This document shows, one piece after another, positions 36,455 to 45,622 of a stretch of DNA of 64,000 nt. Under the pieces are notes generated by a model. That model ran no database searches and was not told the DNA's origin. It saw nothing but the letters and a program-made list of their open reading frames with translations. The position numbers and the translations under genes were made by a program. The DNA lies in NCBI RefSeq assembly GCF_004405105.1, contig NZ_SORW01000012.1, forward strand, positions 186,001 through 250,000, in the 5' to 3' direction. The stretch's first letter is position 1; every line of letters starts with the position of its first letter. This stretch comes from Jeotgalibacillus sp. R-1-5s-1 (GTDB lineage Bacteria > Bacillota > Bacilli > Bacillales > Jeotgalibacillaceae).

Positions 36455-36748
36455 TTAGAGATAAAAAATAATGAAACATACAATTAAGTTGATTCCGGAT
36501 GCAACCACAATAGGATTCATAAAGTGCCCTACCTTTTCAAGCTTTGGAGAATAGTGTCCCCAACTTGTCTTCATTACTTCTGCTTCTGCCATCAGAGATG
36601 TGCCACCTGATGCAAAGACGAATAGTGACAACGCGAACATCACAATTCCCGTAAAAGCCCACTCCATAAAAGTGTAATTCACAAGTAAAGCAGAAATCGC
36701 AAAAACTACAGCAAATGAAATCATCAGAACGGTGATATACCTCTTCAA
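36455..36748 (-). CDS. small three-span membrane protein, unknown
   Basis: A 97-residue protein with hydrophobic spans at about 5-25, 30-50 and 78-96. A polar loop lies between the last two (EAEVMKTSWGHYSPKLEKVGHFMN). It lies 19 bp upstream of the AlbA_2 gene on the same strand and was not assigned to a family with confidence. A GGGGG-containing ribosome binding site precedes its ATG. Confidence 0.7.
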   Translation of the reverse strand: MKRYITVLMISFAVVFAISALLVNYTFMEWAFTGIVMFALSLFVFASGGTSLMAEAEVMKTSWGHYSPKLEKVGHFMNPIVVASGINLIVCFIIFYL

Positions 36749-36876
36749 TGAATCCCCCCTATTCGAGCTTAGTTTAAAGCTGAGTTCCTCTTTTATTCAG
36801 TGTAGCAGAAAATTCTGTCAGTTTCTTCTGCCAAATAAGGTATCATAGTAAAAAAGGGTAAAGGAGTGAAAGTGGG

Positions 36877-37668
36877 ATGAATAATCATGAGATTGATTAC
36901 AAGCTGTATGGGGATGATATGCAATTTGTTGAGGTGGAGCTTGATCCGAATGAAACCGTCATTGCTGAAGCCGGGAGCTTAATGATGATGGACGATGGGA
37001 TTACGATGGAAACGATTTTTGGTGATGGATCCAATTCCGGCGGTGGCGGCCTGATGGGCAAACTGATTGGAGCCGGCAAACGCGTACTGACCGGAGAAAG
37101 CCTATTTATGACTGCTTTTACAAACGAAGGAATGGGGAAAAAGCACGTCAGCTTTGCTTCTCCTTACCCGGGGAAAATTGTGCCGATGGATTTAAGTGAA
37201 ATCAACGGCAAGCTGATTTGTCAAAAGGATGCCTTCTTGGCAGCAGCAAAGGGCGTTTCAGTTGGTGTTGAATTTCAGAGAAGAATTGGCACCGGCTTTT
37301 TTGGAGGCGAGGGCTTCATTATGCAAAAACTCGAAGGAGACGGAATGACCTTTATTCATGCAGGCGGAACCATCCACAAAAAAGTGCTGGCTCCGGGAGA
37401 ACGCGTTCGTCTGGATACCGGATGCCTTGTTGCCATGACGGGAGATGTGGATTATAACATTGAGATGGTTAAAGGTGTTAAGACTGCATTGTTTGGAGGG
37501 GAAGGTCTATTTCTTGCCACACTTCAGGGACCGGGAACCGTATGGGTACAATCCCTGCCATTCAGCCGCCTGGCAAGCCGCGTATTCTCTGCAATGCCAC
37601 ATAATGGTGGTTCAAAGGGTGAAGGCAGTGCTGCGGGAGGACTGTTTGATATCCTCGGCGGGAAGTAA
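36877..37668 (+). CDS. TIGR00266/AIM24-family protein
   Basis: A 263-residue beta-rich cytoplasmic protein. Diagnostic stretches are VELDPNETVIAEAGSLMMMDDGI, LMGKLIGAGKRVLTGESLFMTAFTN, FIHAGGTIHKKVLAPGERVRLDTGCLVAM and a C-terminal GLFLATLQGPGTVWVQSLPFSRLASR. The family resembles the AIM24 fold and has no well-defined biochemical role in bacteria. It is monocistronic and ends in a Gly/Ser-rich tail with LFDILGGK. Confidence 0.9.
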   Translation: MNNHEIDYKLYGDDMQFVEVELDPNETVIAEAGSLMMMDDGITMETIFGDGSNSGGGGLMGKLIGAGKRVLTGESLFMTAFTNEGMGKKHVSFASPYPGKIVPMDLSEINGKLICQKDAFLAAAKGVSVGVEFQRRIGTGFFGGEGFIMQKLEGDGMTFIHAGGTIHKKVLAPGERVRLDTGCLVAMTGDVDYNIEMVKGVKTALFGGEGLFLATLQGPGTVWVQSLPFSRLASRVFSAMPHNGGSKGEGSAAGGLFDILGGK

Positions 37669-37734
37669 TCGCAAAGCCTGAGTATACTATACTGCGAATG
37701 AAACATAAAAAAAACCGGGGCTGGTCGGCTCCGG

Positions 37735-38160
37735 TTATTCTCCGTAAATCTCTTTATACATCAACACTTTTAAGGCCTTTAGTTCTTCTTCAGAAAGATT
37801 CTCCTCAAGCTTTTGAATCACTTCCTGCTCGGACAGGTTTCCCGATTGAGCATTCTCCTGAATGCTGCGCATCTCAGAAATACCTACCTTCTGGATCAGC
37901 ACTCTCGTCGCCTCAGCACGGGTCGTGAAAGCAAGCTCATCATTTTGTGCCGCTTTAGCTTCTTCAACATACGTTGATAAAACCGGATCCGCTTCGATGT
38001 ACTCACGCACCTGACTCATTTCACCTGAGACTTTCATGTCTGCTGTAACGGACTCTACGACCTGATCGGCCGCCATTTCTGTTCCGAAGTAATAGATTGC
38101 ATAGCCGCCTGCGCCTAAAAAGACCGTCAGCAGCAATAAACCGGTTAAAAACTTTTTCAT
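37735..38160 (-). CDS. membrane-anchored protein of unknown function
   Basis: A 141-residue protein. Residues 1-27 form an N-terminal anchor or signal (KKFLTGLLLLTVFLGAGGYAIYYFG). The remainder is Glu/Ala/Gln-rich and helical, likely coiled-coil-like, with EMSQVREYIEADPVLSTYV and LSEQEVIQKLEENLSEEELK. No lipobox is seen. It was not recognised. It faces the TIGR00266 gene and is divergent from the SDR gene. Confidence 0.7.
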   Translation of the reverse strand: MKKFLTGLLLLTVFLGAGGYAIYYFGTEMAADQVVESVTADMKVSGEMSQVREYIEADPVLSTYVEEAKAAQNDELAFTTRAEATRVLIQKVGISEMRSIQENAQSGNLSEQEVIQKLEENLSEEELKALKVLMYKEIYGE

Positions 38161-38268
38161 CTTTTCACCTCACACAGTCATTATACAAAATCAGGATATC
38201 AAATGCGATGTTTTCGATTGTCCGTCAGCGTGAATACATACGGTAGACAGAAAGAAAGGATGATGTTT

Positions 38269-38985
38269 GTGCAGTCTTTACAAGGTAAAAAGGTTCTGAT
38301 CACCGGTGGCAGCAGAGGAATTGGAAAGGCAACAGCACTCGCACTTGCTAAGGAAGGGGCAGAGCTCGGCATTATTTCACGCTCAGAAAGCAGCCTTGAA
38401 GCCATCAGAAAAGAGCTTAATGAAATTGGCGCGGCTGTGGTAACAGCTGCAGCGGATGTCAGCCAGGAGCAGGATATCACACGGGCTGTCAAAGAAGTGG
38501 AAGATAAGCTTGGTCAGATTGACGTGTTAATTAATAATGCCGGGGTCGGAGCTTACGGGAACTTCCTGGACTTATCAAATGAAGATTGGAATAAAGTGCT
38601 TCAGACAAATGTAATGGGAATCGTGTACACAACAAAAGCTCTTTTACCCGGCATGATTGATAGAAACAAAGGGGATATTATCAATATTTCTTCTATGTCA
38701 GGTCTCAAAGGTACAAAGGGATCAAGTGCTTACAGCGCTTCTAAATTTGCCGTAAATGGACTAACAGAATCACTTATGCAGGAAGTCCGGCCTCACAACA
38801 TCCGTGTATTTGCAATCAATCCAAGCCTAGTCGAAACAGACCTGACGAGAGGCGCAGACGGAGAACGGAACCCGGAAAAGTACACGCAGGCAGAGGATCT
38901 TGCGGAGTATATCACAAGTCTGCTAAAGCTTGAACAGCGCACGTTCATTAAAACATCACAGGTTTGGGCAACGAATCCGTTTTAA
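38269..38985 (+). CDS. SDR-family 3-ketoacyl-ACP reductase-like protein
   Basis: A 238-residue classical short-chain reductase. It has VLITGGSRGIGKATALALA (NADP-binding, TGxxxGIG), LINNAGVGAYG (NNAG), the catalytic Ser in NISSMSG and YSASKFAVNG (Tyr-x-x-x-Lys), all at family spacing. It is FabG-like but stands alone, away from fatty-acid genes, so the substrate is open. Three in-frame starts lie close together. GTG 38269 with AAAGG about 9 nt upstream gives the usual N-terminus. Confidence 0.88.
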   Translation: MQSLQGKKVLITGGSRGIGKATALALAKEGAELGIISRSESSLEAIRKELNEIGAAVVTAAADVSQEQDITRAVKEVEDKLGQIDVLINNAGVGAYGNFLDLSNEDWNKVLQTNVMGIVYTTKALLPGMIDRNKGDIINISSMSGLKGTKGSSAYSASKFAVNGLTESLMQEVRPHNIRVFAINPSLVETDLTRGADGERNPEKYTQAEDLAEYITSLLKLEQRTFIKTSQVWATNPF

Positions 38986-38996
38986 TCGGGGCAAAT

Positions 38997-39037
38997 TTAA
39001 AGGCGAAGGGATCTGATAAAGAGTCCTTCGCCTTTAA
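38997..39037. terminator. bidirectional intrinsic terminator
   Basis: A 13-bp perfect stem, TTAAAGGCGAAGG with its complement, between the convergent SDR and methyltransferase genes. The loop is long, 15 nt. Confidence 0.8.
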
Positions 39038-39639
39038 TCACTTATTGGGTGATAGTCGTAAATCATAAACCGTTCGTGCTCATTTTGCTCTGAAAGAATG
39101 GGTATTTTGAGTTCCCTCATAAGCTGAAATGGCGTCTGATCATCAAGGAAATCCAGGTATTCCATCGTTGGGTAGTACAAAATGATGCTCACTTTTCGCG
39201 GTGACTGACTGACAGATGCCATAATCCGGCTCACAACCGAAGAAAAAAGCTGGACTGAGAAAGGGTTAAAGAAATAAAACATGGACTGATCCTTTCTCAC
39301 TTCATAATCTTCTGCCAATCCGCGTTCAAACTGAATGCTTCCTTTACGTTTTCCGAATTTCCGGAGATAAGAAGCCTGATTCTCAAGCGCCATCTGATAA
39401 AGTCTGGGGTTAAGTTCAATACCCATCACATTGACACCGAATCGATGGTGAAGGTAAAACGAAACCCTTCCTTTCCCGCAGCCGTAATCAACGATGCCTG
39501 CTACATCCTGCAGATCTACTTCTTCTGCAAGCGTCTCAAGTGCTTCATAAGGTGTTGCTTCATAACGATTGTGGTGCGGTGAGGAACTGACAAGCTCCAG
39601 AAGATCACCCGTTTTGATTCTTAGTTTGTAGTCGTTCAT
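39034..39639 (-). CDS. class I SAM-dependent methyltransferase-like protein
   Basis: A 201-residue protein with the SAM-binding motif I GIVDYGCGKGRVSFYLHHRFG, motif II VMGIELNPRLY and a post-motif MFYFFNPFS, where NPF takes the place of the usual NPPY. Such NPF-motif proteins act on unknown small molecules or proteins. ATG 39639 has GAGGAGG 8 nt upstream and is preferred to an earlier start. It is the third gene of a diguanylate cyclase–unknown–methyltransferase series. Confidence 0.78.
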   Translation of the reverse strand: MNDYKLRIKTGDLLELVSSSPHHNRYEATPYEALETLAEEVDLQDVAGIVDYGCGKGRVSFYLHHRFGVNVMGIELNPRLYQMALENQASYLRKFGKRKGSIQFERGLAEDYEVRKDQSMFYFFNPFSVQLFSSVVSRIMASVSQSPRKVSIILYYPTMEYLDFLDDQTPFQLMRELKIPILSEQNEHERFMIYDYHPISD

Positions 39640-39675
39640 GCTGTGGGCCTCCTCTGCATCCTGCATCTCACCTTA

Positions 39676-40188
39676 TTATAAATCGTAAACATGTTCCGCA
39701 GCAGATTCAAATTGCAGTCTTCTGAACACTTCGCGCTGAATCTCTTTTTTTGTTGACGGATGACTGGCAATGTAAGAGCTGATGATTAAATACCGGTCTG
39801 CATCAAGCAGCCCTCCCCCCTCCAGACGGTCAAGTGACGGCAGCCTGAATCCCTTAATCGGTAAATAAGCAAGAACATAAGGCGCAAACTCTTCATGTTC
39901 CACCATCACTTTCACCCCTTTAAAGCGGGGGAAAAAGAGAGAATGATAATCAAGCTTCAGTTTTACATGATCCATTCGGGCTTCCTTAAGCTGAGGCAGG
40001 TGACTCGGAAGGGCTGTAAAAAAAACCATTTGCTCATAAGAGTACGTCAAACTCGGTAAATCCAGCCCTAATTTCTTTGCCTCTCTGCCTGCTTTTACTT
40101 TTAAAGAATATAAATAAAGCGGCCGGGTAGTAAAAAGAAAAAAGAAAACAAATAAGATAATTTGAACTAACAAGGAAAAGGAATTCAT
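39676..40188 (-). CDS. membrane-anchored protein of unknown function
   Basis: A 170-residue protein with an N-terminal span (SFSLLVQIILFVFFFLF) and a soluble part with VKAGREAKKLGLDLPSLTYSYEQMVFFTALPSHL. It is translationally close to the diguanylate cyclase: its ATG lies 1 nt from that stop, and GGAGG sits within the cyclase end. No family is recognised. Its linkage suggests a role in the same signalling or envelope process. Confidence 0.65.
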   Translation of the reverse strand: MNSFSLLVQIILFVFFFLFTTRPLYLYSLKVKAGREAKKLGLDLPSLTYSYEQMVFFTALPSHLPQLKEARMDHVKLKLDYHSLFFPRFKGVKVMVEHEEFAPYVLAYLPIKGFRLPSLDRLEGGGLLDADRYLIISSYIASHPSTKKEIQREVFRRLQFESAAEHVYDL

Positions 40189-40189
40189 C

Positions 40190-41686
40190 TCAAGCCTCCT
40201 GCCATACTGCTACACAGTTTTTACCTGAATTTTTCGCCTGATATAGTGCCTGATCTGCAAGTTCCACGATCTCCATCGGGTCAACTGTTCCATCTGAACG
40301 GGCCACGCCAATGCTGACAGTCAGACATCCCCCAGGCTGATTTTCTCCGCAAGGAAAATTCTCTTTTTCTACATTGCTTCTCAAGCGTTCAGCTGCTGCT
40401 ATTGCCTTTTGTTCATTCGCTGTCGGCAGAATTATGACAAATTCCTCTCCACCGAAACGGAAAGCAAGATCATTGGAACGAATGGTTGACCGGATCAGGT
40501 CTGCCAGTTGAACGAGCACATCATTCCCCAGCATATGGCCATTTGTATCGTTGTAATGTTTAAAGTGGTCTATATCCAATAGAACAATTGAACATGGGCG
40601 ATGGGCGAAATCCACGTCAAGTGCCTGCTGAAACGCACGCTGGTTCAGGAGATTCGTCAAACCGTCCTTCAGAGCCATCTGTTCAATATTTTCATACCTT
40701 GATGCCTGTTGCAGAGCAATTGCGGCCTGCGTAGCCAGAGGTGTAATGATATCTATGTCATTCATGCTTAGCGGCTTTTTGTTAACAAGATTATCTACTA
40801 AAACAAGACCCGATTTCACTCGCTGATTTATGAGTGGAATCGCAGCAAATTCTTCCACGTTCAGCTCTGCACTTAAAAGCGCCATAACCGGATCGTTAAA
40901 ATTAATATTATGTATGAGTTCTGGTTGTCCTGATTTGATCACCCTTGATAGCACGTTATCCTGATCCAGTGGCAGATCCAGCGTTTGAACATAATCATTC
41001 AGCTGGCGGTCTGATGCCTTATCTTCCATTGTCTGTTCAATTAAGTCGGTGAATTCAAAGCGCTTTTCCGTCATATCCTGCCAAATATCGTATCCTTCTT
41101 CTGCTGTAATCGGACCGGTCCCCATGATACCTTTGAGCCTTTTTCCATCTTCACTTAACAGAAAGATCATGGCACGGTTATAGCCGAGACCATGTCCTGC
41201 AGTCATAGACGTAATGATCGTCTCAAGCAGGCGTTTGACTTCGAAGGTCTGCTGCATAGCCTGACTGACTTCTTTTGTGACATTTAACTGCTTTGAATTA
41301 ACAGTCAGCATGTCGAGCCACTGATCACGCTGCAGCCTCAGCTTCCTGACATACAATCTGATTGAATAAATGCCTAAGCCAAATAAAAGATAACTTGAGT
41401 ATAAAACAGGGTTAAAATCATTTGTTATTGTCCACAGGACCATTGAACATAAAACAACACTCATCCACGCACCCGTTAAATGAAAACTGACTACAGAGGC
41501 TGCAATGATTAGCATCATTAACCATGAAGTGGACGGCTCATTCATCAGAACCCGATCCATAACAGCAATCCACACCGTTGATAAAATAAACAACCACCTG
41601 TTCATGTACCCGCTTACATAAAAACGAACAACGTTTAATACCACTGCTGTAAGTACCACCGAGACTGATAATAGCAACAACTCCAC
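40190..41686 (-). CDS. membrane GAF-GGDEF diguanylate cyclase
   Basis: A protein of about 498 residues making c-di-GMP. About five hydrophobic spans fill the first 115 residues. A GAF domain covers about 150-310 (HGLGYNRAMIFLLSEDGKRLKG, LINQRVKSGLVLVDN). The cyclase domain has the active-site RFGGEEFVIILP, preceded by an intact inhibitory RxxD site (RSND, five residues before GGEEF). The frame is open to 41734, but that codon overlaps the -10 box of the predicted promoter, so the true start must be downstream; GTG 41686 with GGGGG 7 nt before it is the best fit. Confidence 0.9.
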   Translation of the reverse strand: MELLLLSVSVVLTAVVLNVVRFYVSGYMNRWLFILSTVWIAVMDRVLMNEPSTSWLMMLIIAASVVSFHLTGAWMSVVLCSMVLWTITNDFNPVLYSSYLLFGLGIYSIRLYVRKLRLQRDQWLDMLTVNSKQLNVTKEVSQAMQQTFEVKRLLETIITSMTAGHGLGYNRAMIFLLSEDGKRLKGIMGTGPITAEEGYDIWQDMTEKRFEFTDLIEQTMEDKASDRQLNDYVQTLDLPLDQDNVLSRVIKSGQPELIHNINFNDPVMALLSAELNVEEFAAIPLINQRVKSGLVLVDNLVNKKPLSMNDIDIITPLATQAAIALQQASRYENIEQMALKDGLTNLLNQRAFQQALDVDFAHRPCSIVLLDIDHFKHYNDTNGHMLGNDVLVQLADLIRSTIRSNDLAFRFGGEEFVIILPTANEQKAIAAAERLRSNVEKENFPCGENQPGGCLTVSIGVARSDGTVDPMEIVELADQALYQAKNSGKNCVAVWQEA

Positions 41687-41722
41687 TTCCACACCCCCAT
41701 ATAGGTATAATGTCACAATATT

Positions 41723-41752
41723 ATTATACAGCACTTTAGAATCACTTTACAA
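41723..41752 (-). promoter_or_regulatory. sigma-A promoter of the diguanylate cyclase operon
   Basis: On the minus strand TTGTAA and a perfect TATAAT are separated by 18 bp. The -10 box lies inside the longest open frame and so rules out its most upstream start. Confidence 0.65.
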
Positions 41753-41761
41753 ACAAAAAGA

Positions 41762-41789
41762 AAAAACTGGAGAGAAAACTCCAGTTTTT
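41762..41789. terminator. intrinsic terminator of rlmN
   Basis: An 11-bp perfect stem, AAAAACTGGAG with its complement, around AGAAAA. It separates rlmN from the cyclase promoter on the same strand. Confidence 0.88.
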
Positions 41790-41793
41790 GTCT

Positions 41794-42855
41794 TTACACA
41801 GCTGATTTCTTGATTTGTTTGCTTCGCAGCTGACCGCAGGCTGCATCAATATCTGTACCGTGTTCTTGACGCACAACACAGTTGATACCGCCTTTTTTCA
41901 GCGTATCGTAAAACTTCATAATATCATCCTGCGTACTGCGCTCATACTGGATGTGCTCATCAACCGGGTTGTAAGGAATCAGGTTGACGTAGGCAAGATG
42001 ACGCTTGTTGTACAGCATTTTTGCAAGCTGCTGCGCTTCTTCTACGTGATCATTCACATCTTTTAGAAGGATATACTCAAACGTAATACGACGGTTGGTT
42101 TTCTCCAAGTAATAGTCAATTGCCTTCATAAGCGGTTCAATCGGATACGCACGGTTGATCTTCATAATGCGTGTACGAAGCTCATCATTTGGCGCATGAA
42201 GAGAAAGCGCAAGATTCACCTGAAGATCTTCATCGGCAAAGTCGTAAATACGATTTGCAAGACCACTCGTTGAAACCGTAATGTGACGCGCTCCGATACC
42301 GAGACCTTTTGCTGAGTTAACAACACGAAGGAAGCTCATCAGGTTATCATAGTTATCGAACGGTTCTCCGATTCCCATCACAACGATATGACTGACGCGG
42401 TCTCCCTCGCCTTTTTCATCCATATACTTCTGAACGCGCATGATCTGCTCAACGATTTCTCCGCTGTCAAGGTCACGGCTCTTCTTCAGCAAACCACTTG
42501 CACAGAACGTACAGCCGATGTTACACCCAACCTGTGTCGTTACACAGACAGACTGACCGTATTTCTGGCGCATAAGGACCGTCTCAATCAGGTTACCGTC
42601 CTGCAGCTTAAACAGAAACTTAACGGTTCCGTCTTTAGAGTCCTGACGAATCTGCAGATCCAGTGTTTCGATTACAAAGTTTTCTGCGAGAATGTCGCGG
42701 CACTCCTTATTAATGTTCTTCATATCATCAAAGCTTGTGACTCTCTTTCGATAAAGCCAGTCCCAAATCTGTTCTGCACGAAACTTCTTTTGACCATGTT
42801 CCAAAAGCCAGGCAACAAGTTGCTCCAACGTTAATCCATAAATGGAAGTTTTCAT
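41794..42855 (-). CDS. rlmN: 23S rRNA (A2503-C2)/tRNA (A37-C2) methyltransferase, radical SAM
   Basis: A 353-residue radical SAM enzyme that methylates C2 of A2503 in 23S rRNA and A37 in some tRNAs. The cluster motif is [19 protein letters not shown]. Other features are [45 protein letters not shown] and the late methyl-carrying Cys in DIDAACGQL; a second Cys ([12 protein letters not shown]) sits in the usual place. ATG 42855 has GAGGGTAATC before it and yields the normal length, rather than the upstream start. Confidence 0.96.
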   Translation of the reverse strand: MKTSIYGLTLEQLVAWLLEHGQKKFRAEQIWDWLYRKRVTSFDDMKNINKECRDILAENFVIETLDLQIRQDSKDGTVKFLFKLQDGNLIETVLMRQKYGQSVCVTTQVGCNIGCTFCASGLLKKSRDLDSGEIVEQIMRVQKYMDEKGEGDRVSHIVVMGIGEPFDNYDNLMSFLRVVNSAKGLGIGARHITVSTSGLANRIYDFADEDLQVNLALSLHAPNDELRTRIMKINRAYPIEPLMKAIDYYLEKTNRRITFEYILLKDVNDHVEEAQQLAKMLYNKRHLAYVNLIPYNPVDEHIQYERSTQDDIMKFYDTLKKGGINCVVRQEHGTDIDAACGQLRSKQIKKSAV

Positions 42856-43131
42856 GATTACCCTCATTTCAAAAATGACATTCATCCTTCATTGTACGAG
42901 AGGTTGGAGGGTAAATGCAAGGGAAGAATCCCTTTTGGATAATAAATTTCTTAATTTGTCAAGTGAAATCCCGCCACGCCAGACTAAATAATCATTAATT
43001 GGATCATCTTTCCTTTCCACATATACAATTTGTTCAATTAAACACTCTTATTTTCTGAAAATTTGACCATTTTGATTATTCATCTCTTTTGTTTAAGACT
43101 TTAAAATAGCCTTTATGAAGGAGGGATATCG

Positions 43132-44241
43132 TTGAAGATTGTCATTGCACCGGATTCGTTCAAAGGAAGTTTGACGGCCATTGAAGCAGCAAGAGCGGTA
43201 CAAGAAGGTTTTTCAACCATATTTGAAAGCGCTTCCTTTTCTCTATTCCCCATGTCGGATGGTGGAGAGGGAACACTTTCTTCTTTTAAATATGTGCTGG
43301 ATCGTCCATTAACTACAATCCGCGTGAAAAATGCATACGGCTATCAAAAGGAGGCTGCCCTCCTAATTAATGGTGAGGATGCCTTCATCGAATCTGCGTC
43401 CGCAGTCGGCATCACTGATTTTACGGCAGATCAATTAAATCCGCTTTATTCAACAAGCTATGGCGTTGGAGAATTAATCAAAGCTGCGCTGGATGCAGGC
43501 TGCTCCAGGATCACAATCGGGCTTGGAGGCAGCGCAGTAAATGACGGAGGCGCAGGTATGCTCGAAGCCTTAGGCGCAACCTTTAAAGTAGATGGACAGT
43601 TTCACGGACCCGTTCGTCTGAAGGATCTTCCATTGCTCCAGGCTGTTGATTTAGCAACGCTTGACCACCGGATCGCAAGTACGGAAATCGTGATTGCGTC
43701 AGATGTTAATAATCCTCTAACGGGAAGTCAAGGTGCAACCGCTGTGTTTGGGCCTCAAAAGGGTGTCCCTTCTGAAGATATTCATGTGATTGATACATGG
43801 ATGCATCACTTTGCCTCCCTCGTTTCCGAATCTTATATTCACATTTCAGGAAGCGGGGCAGCAGGCGGACTCGGGTTTGCGCTTCTGTCGATCGGCGCAA
43901 AATTCGAACAGGGCGCAAAAGTAATTGGCCGGGCCCTGAACCTGCCTGAAGCCATTAGACACGCTGACCTGGTGATCACTGGAGAAGGAAAAAGTGATAA
44001 TCAGACCCTTTATGGAAAAGTCCCTCATTATGTGGCAGAGCTTGCAGCAGCTGAAAAGAAGCCAGTCATTCTTATTTCCGGTGGGATCGACCCGGACGCT
44101 GAAAAACTGACTGAATGTTTTACTGCGAGTTTTTCGATCACGCACTCTCCATGCACGCTCGATTATGCAATAGAGCACGCACATGATTTAACCGTTAAAC
44201 GCTCAAGAGAAATTGCCAAACTGATTAATATGAGATTGTAA
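43132..44241 (+). CDS. glxK: glycerate kinase
   Basis: Phosphorylates D-glycerate to 2- or 3-phosphoglycerate. The 369-residue protein opens KIVIAPDSFKGSLTAIEAA, then PMSDGGEGTLSSF, IGLGGSAVNDGGAGMLEALGA, GSGAAGGLGFALLSIGA and VITGEGKSDNQTLYGKVP, all diagnostic of the GlxK/GarK family. It starts with TTG behind GGAGGGATATCG. It heads an operon with a GntP-type permease (13 bp gap) and a CdaR-type regulator (12 bp gap). Confidence 0.95.
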   Translation: MKIVIAPDSFKGSLTAIEAARAVQEGFSTIFESASFSLFPMSDGGEGTLSSFKYVLDRPLTTIRVKNAYGYQKEAALLINGEDAFIESASAVGITDFTADQLNPLYSTSYGVGELIKAALDAGCSRITIGLGGSAVNDGGAGMLEALGATFKVDGQFHGPVRLKDLPLLQAVDLATLDHRIASTEIVIASDVNNPLTGSQGATAVFGPQKGVPSEDIHVIDTWMHHFASLVSESYIHISGSGAAGGLGFALLSIGAKFEQGAKVIGRALNLPEAIRHADLVITGEGKSDNQTLYGKVPHYVAELAAAEKKPVILISGGIDPDAEKLTECFTASFSITHSPCTLDYAIEHAHDLTVKRSREIAKLINMRL

Positions 44242-44254
44242 GGAGGAGCTATTT

Positions 44255-45610
44255 ATGCTGGAAGGTCCATTATTAATTGCTGTACTCATTTTATCCGTTC
44301 TGTTTATTATTTTTGCCACAGCAAAGCTTAAGCTTCATCCATTTTTAGCCCTAATGTTCGCTTCATTTATTGCAGGGTTCTTATCTCTTATGCCATTTGA
44401 ATTGATTGTTGAATCAATCAACGGAGGATTTGGCAGCCTGATGGGCGGGATCGGGATTGTCATCGTTGCAGGAACCATCATTGGGACTGTTCTTGAAAAA
44501 TCCGGTGCCGCATTGAAAATGGCTGAGGTTATTATACGCAGAATTGGGGAAAAACGGCCTCAGCTTGCTATGTCACTCGTTGGCGCCATTGTCAGTATCC
44601 CTGTTTTCTGTGATTCAGGATATGTCATTTTATCCAGCCTGAAAAAAGCTATGGCACGCCGGGCTAATGTAGCGCTCGCATCCATGGCTGTTGCACTATC
44701 AACAGGGCTATTTGCTACTCATACTCTTGTTCCCCCGACACCTGGGCCGATCGCAGCAGCAGGGAACCTTGGGGCTGAAGGGTTCTTAGGCACCATTATT
44801 TTATTTGGGGTCATCGTTTCGATTCCAACGATTGCGGTAGGCTATCTCTGGGCAACGCGTGTAGCGGTCAATATTAAAATTGAGGGTGAGGAGCATAACC
44901 TTTCCTATGATGATGTCTTAAAGGAATTCGGTGATCTTCCCCCTGCCTGGAAGGCATTCGCTCCTCTGCTTGTACCAATTATCTTAATTGCTATCTCTTC
45001 TGTTCTGAGCATTTTGCAGTATGAAGGCTTTGGCAGCTCATTTGCGGCATTCCTTGGTTCACCAATGGTTGCATTATTTGTAGGTGTTTTATTCAGCTTT
45101 TTACTTATGCCAAAGTTTGATGAAACAACGCTAAATGACTGGATTGGAGAAGGCTTAAAAACAGCGGCACCAATCCTGCTGATTACAGCAGCAGGCGGTG
45201 CGTTCGGACGTGTTTTAACGAATACACCACTGTCTGACTTTATTGAAGGATTCGTAACAGACAGTGCTTTTAACGGTGCATTTGTCTTAATCCTGCCTTT
45301 CCTGATTGCTGCTGCGTTAAAAACAGCACAAGGATCATCGACAGCTGCTCTTGTCGTTACTTCAGCTCTCATTGCACCGCTTCTCCCTTCCCTGGGAATC
45401 GAAACACCTGTACAGCTTGCTCTGACGGTTATGGCGATAGGTGCCGGAGCGATGACGGTTTCTCATGTGAATGACAGTTATTTCTGGGTTGTGGCCCAGT
45501 TTAGCGGAATGAAAGTTACCGACGCTTACAAAGCACAAACCATGGCTACGCTGCTGCAGGGTTTGACAGCGTTTACAATGACGTTTATCCTTTACTTGAT
45601 ATTCGGATAA
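44255..45610 (+). CDS. GntP-family permease (glycerate/gluconate-type)
   Basis: A 451-residue protein with about twelve spans. Family motifs include HPFLALMFASFIAGFLS, GFGSLMGGIGIVIVAGTIIG, FCDSGYVILSSL, ATHTLVPPTPGPIAAAGNLGA and AAGGAFGRVL. GntP relatives are proton symporters for aldonates. Its place between glycerate kinase and a carbohydrate-diacid-type regulator makes glycerate the probable substrate, though this is inference. Confidence 0.9.
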   Translation: MLEGPLLIAVLILSVLFIIFATAKLKLHPFLALMFASFIAGFLSLMPFELIVESINGGFGSLMGGIGIVIVAGTIIGTVLEKSGAALKMAEVIIRRIGEKRPQLAMSLVGAIVSIPVFCDSGYVILSSLKKAMARRANVALASMAVALSTGLFATHTLVPPTPGPIAAAGNLGAEGFLGTIILFGVIVSIPTIAVGYLWATRVAVNIKIEGEEHNLSYDDVLKEFGDLPPAWKAFAPLLVPIILIAISSVLSILQYEGFGSSFAAFLGSPMVALFVGVLFSFLLMPKFDETTLNDWIGEGLKTAAPILLITAAGGAFGRVLTNTPLSDFIEGFVTDSAFNGAFVLILPFLIAAALKTAQGSSTAALVVTSALIAPLLPSLGIETPVQLALTVMAIGAGAMTVSHVNDSYFWVVAQFSGMKVTDAYKAQTMATLLQGLTAFTMTFILYLIFG

Positions 45611-45622
45611 GTAAAGGATGCG

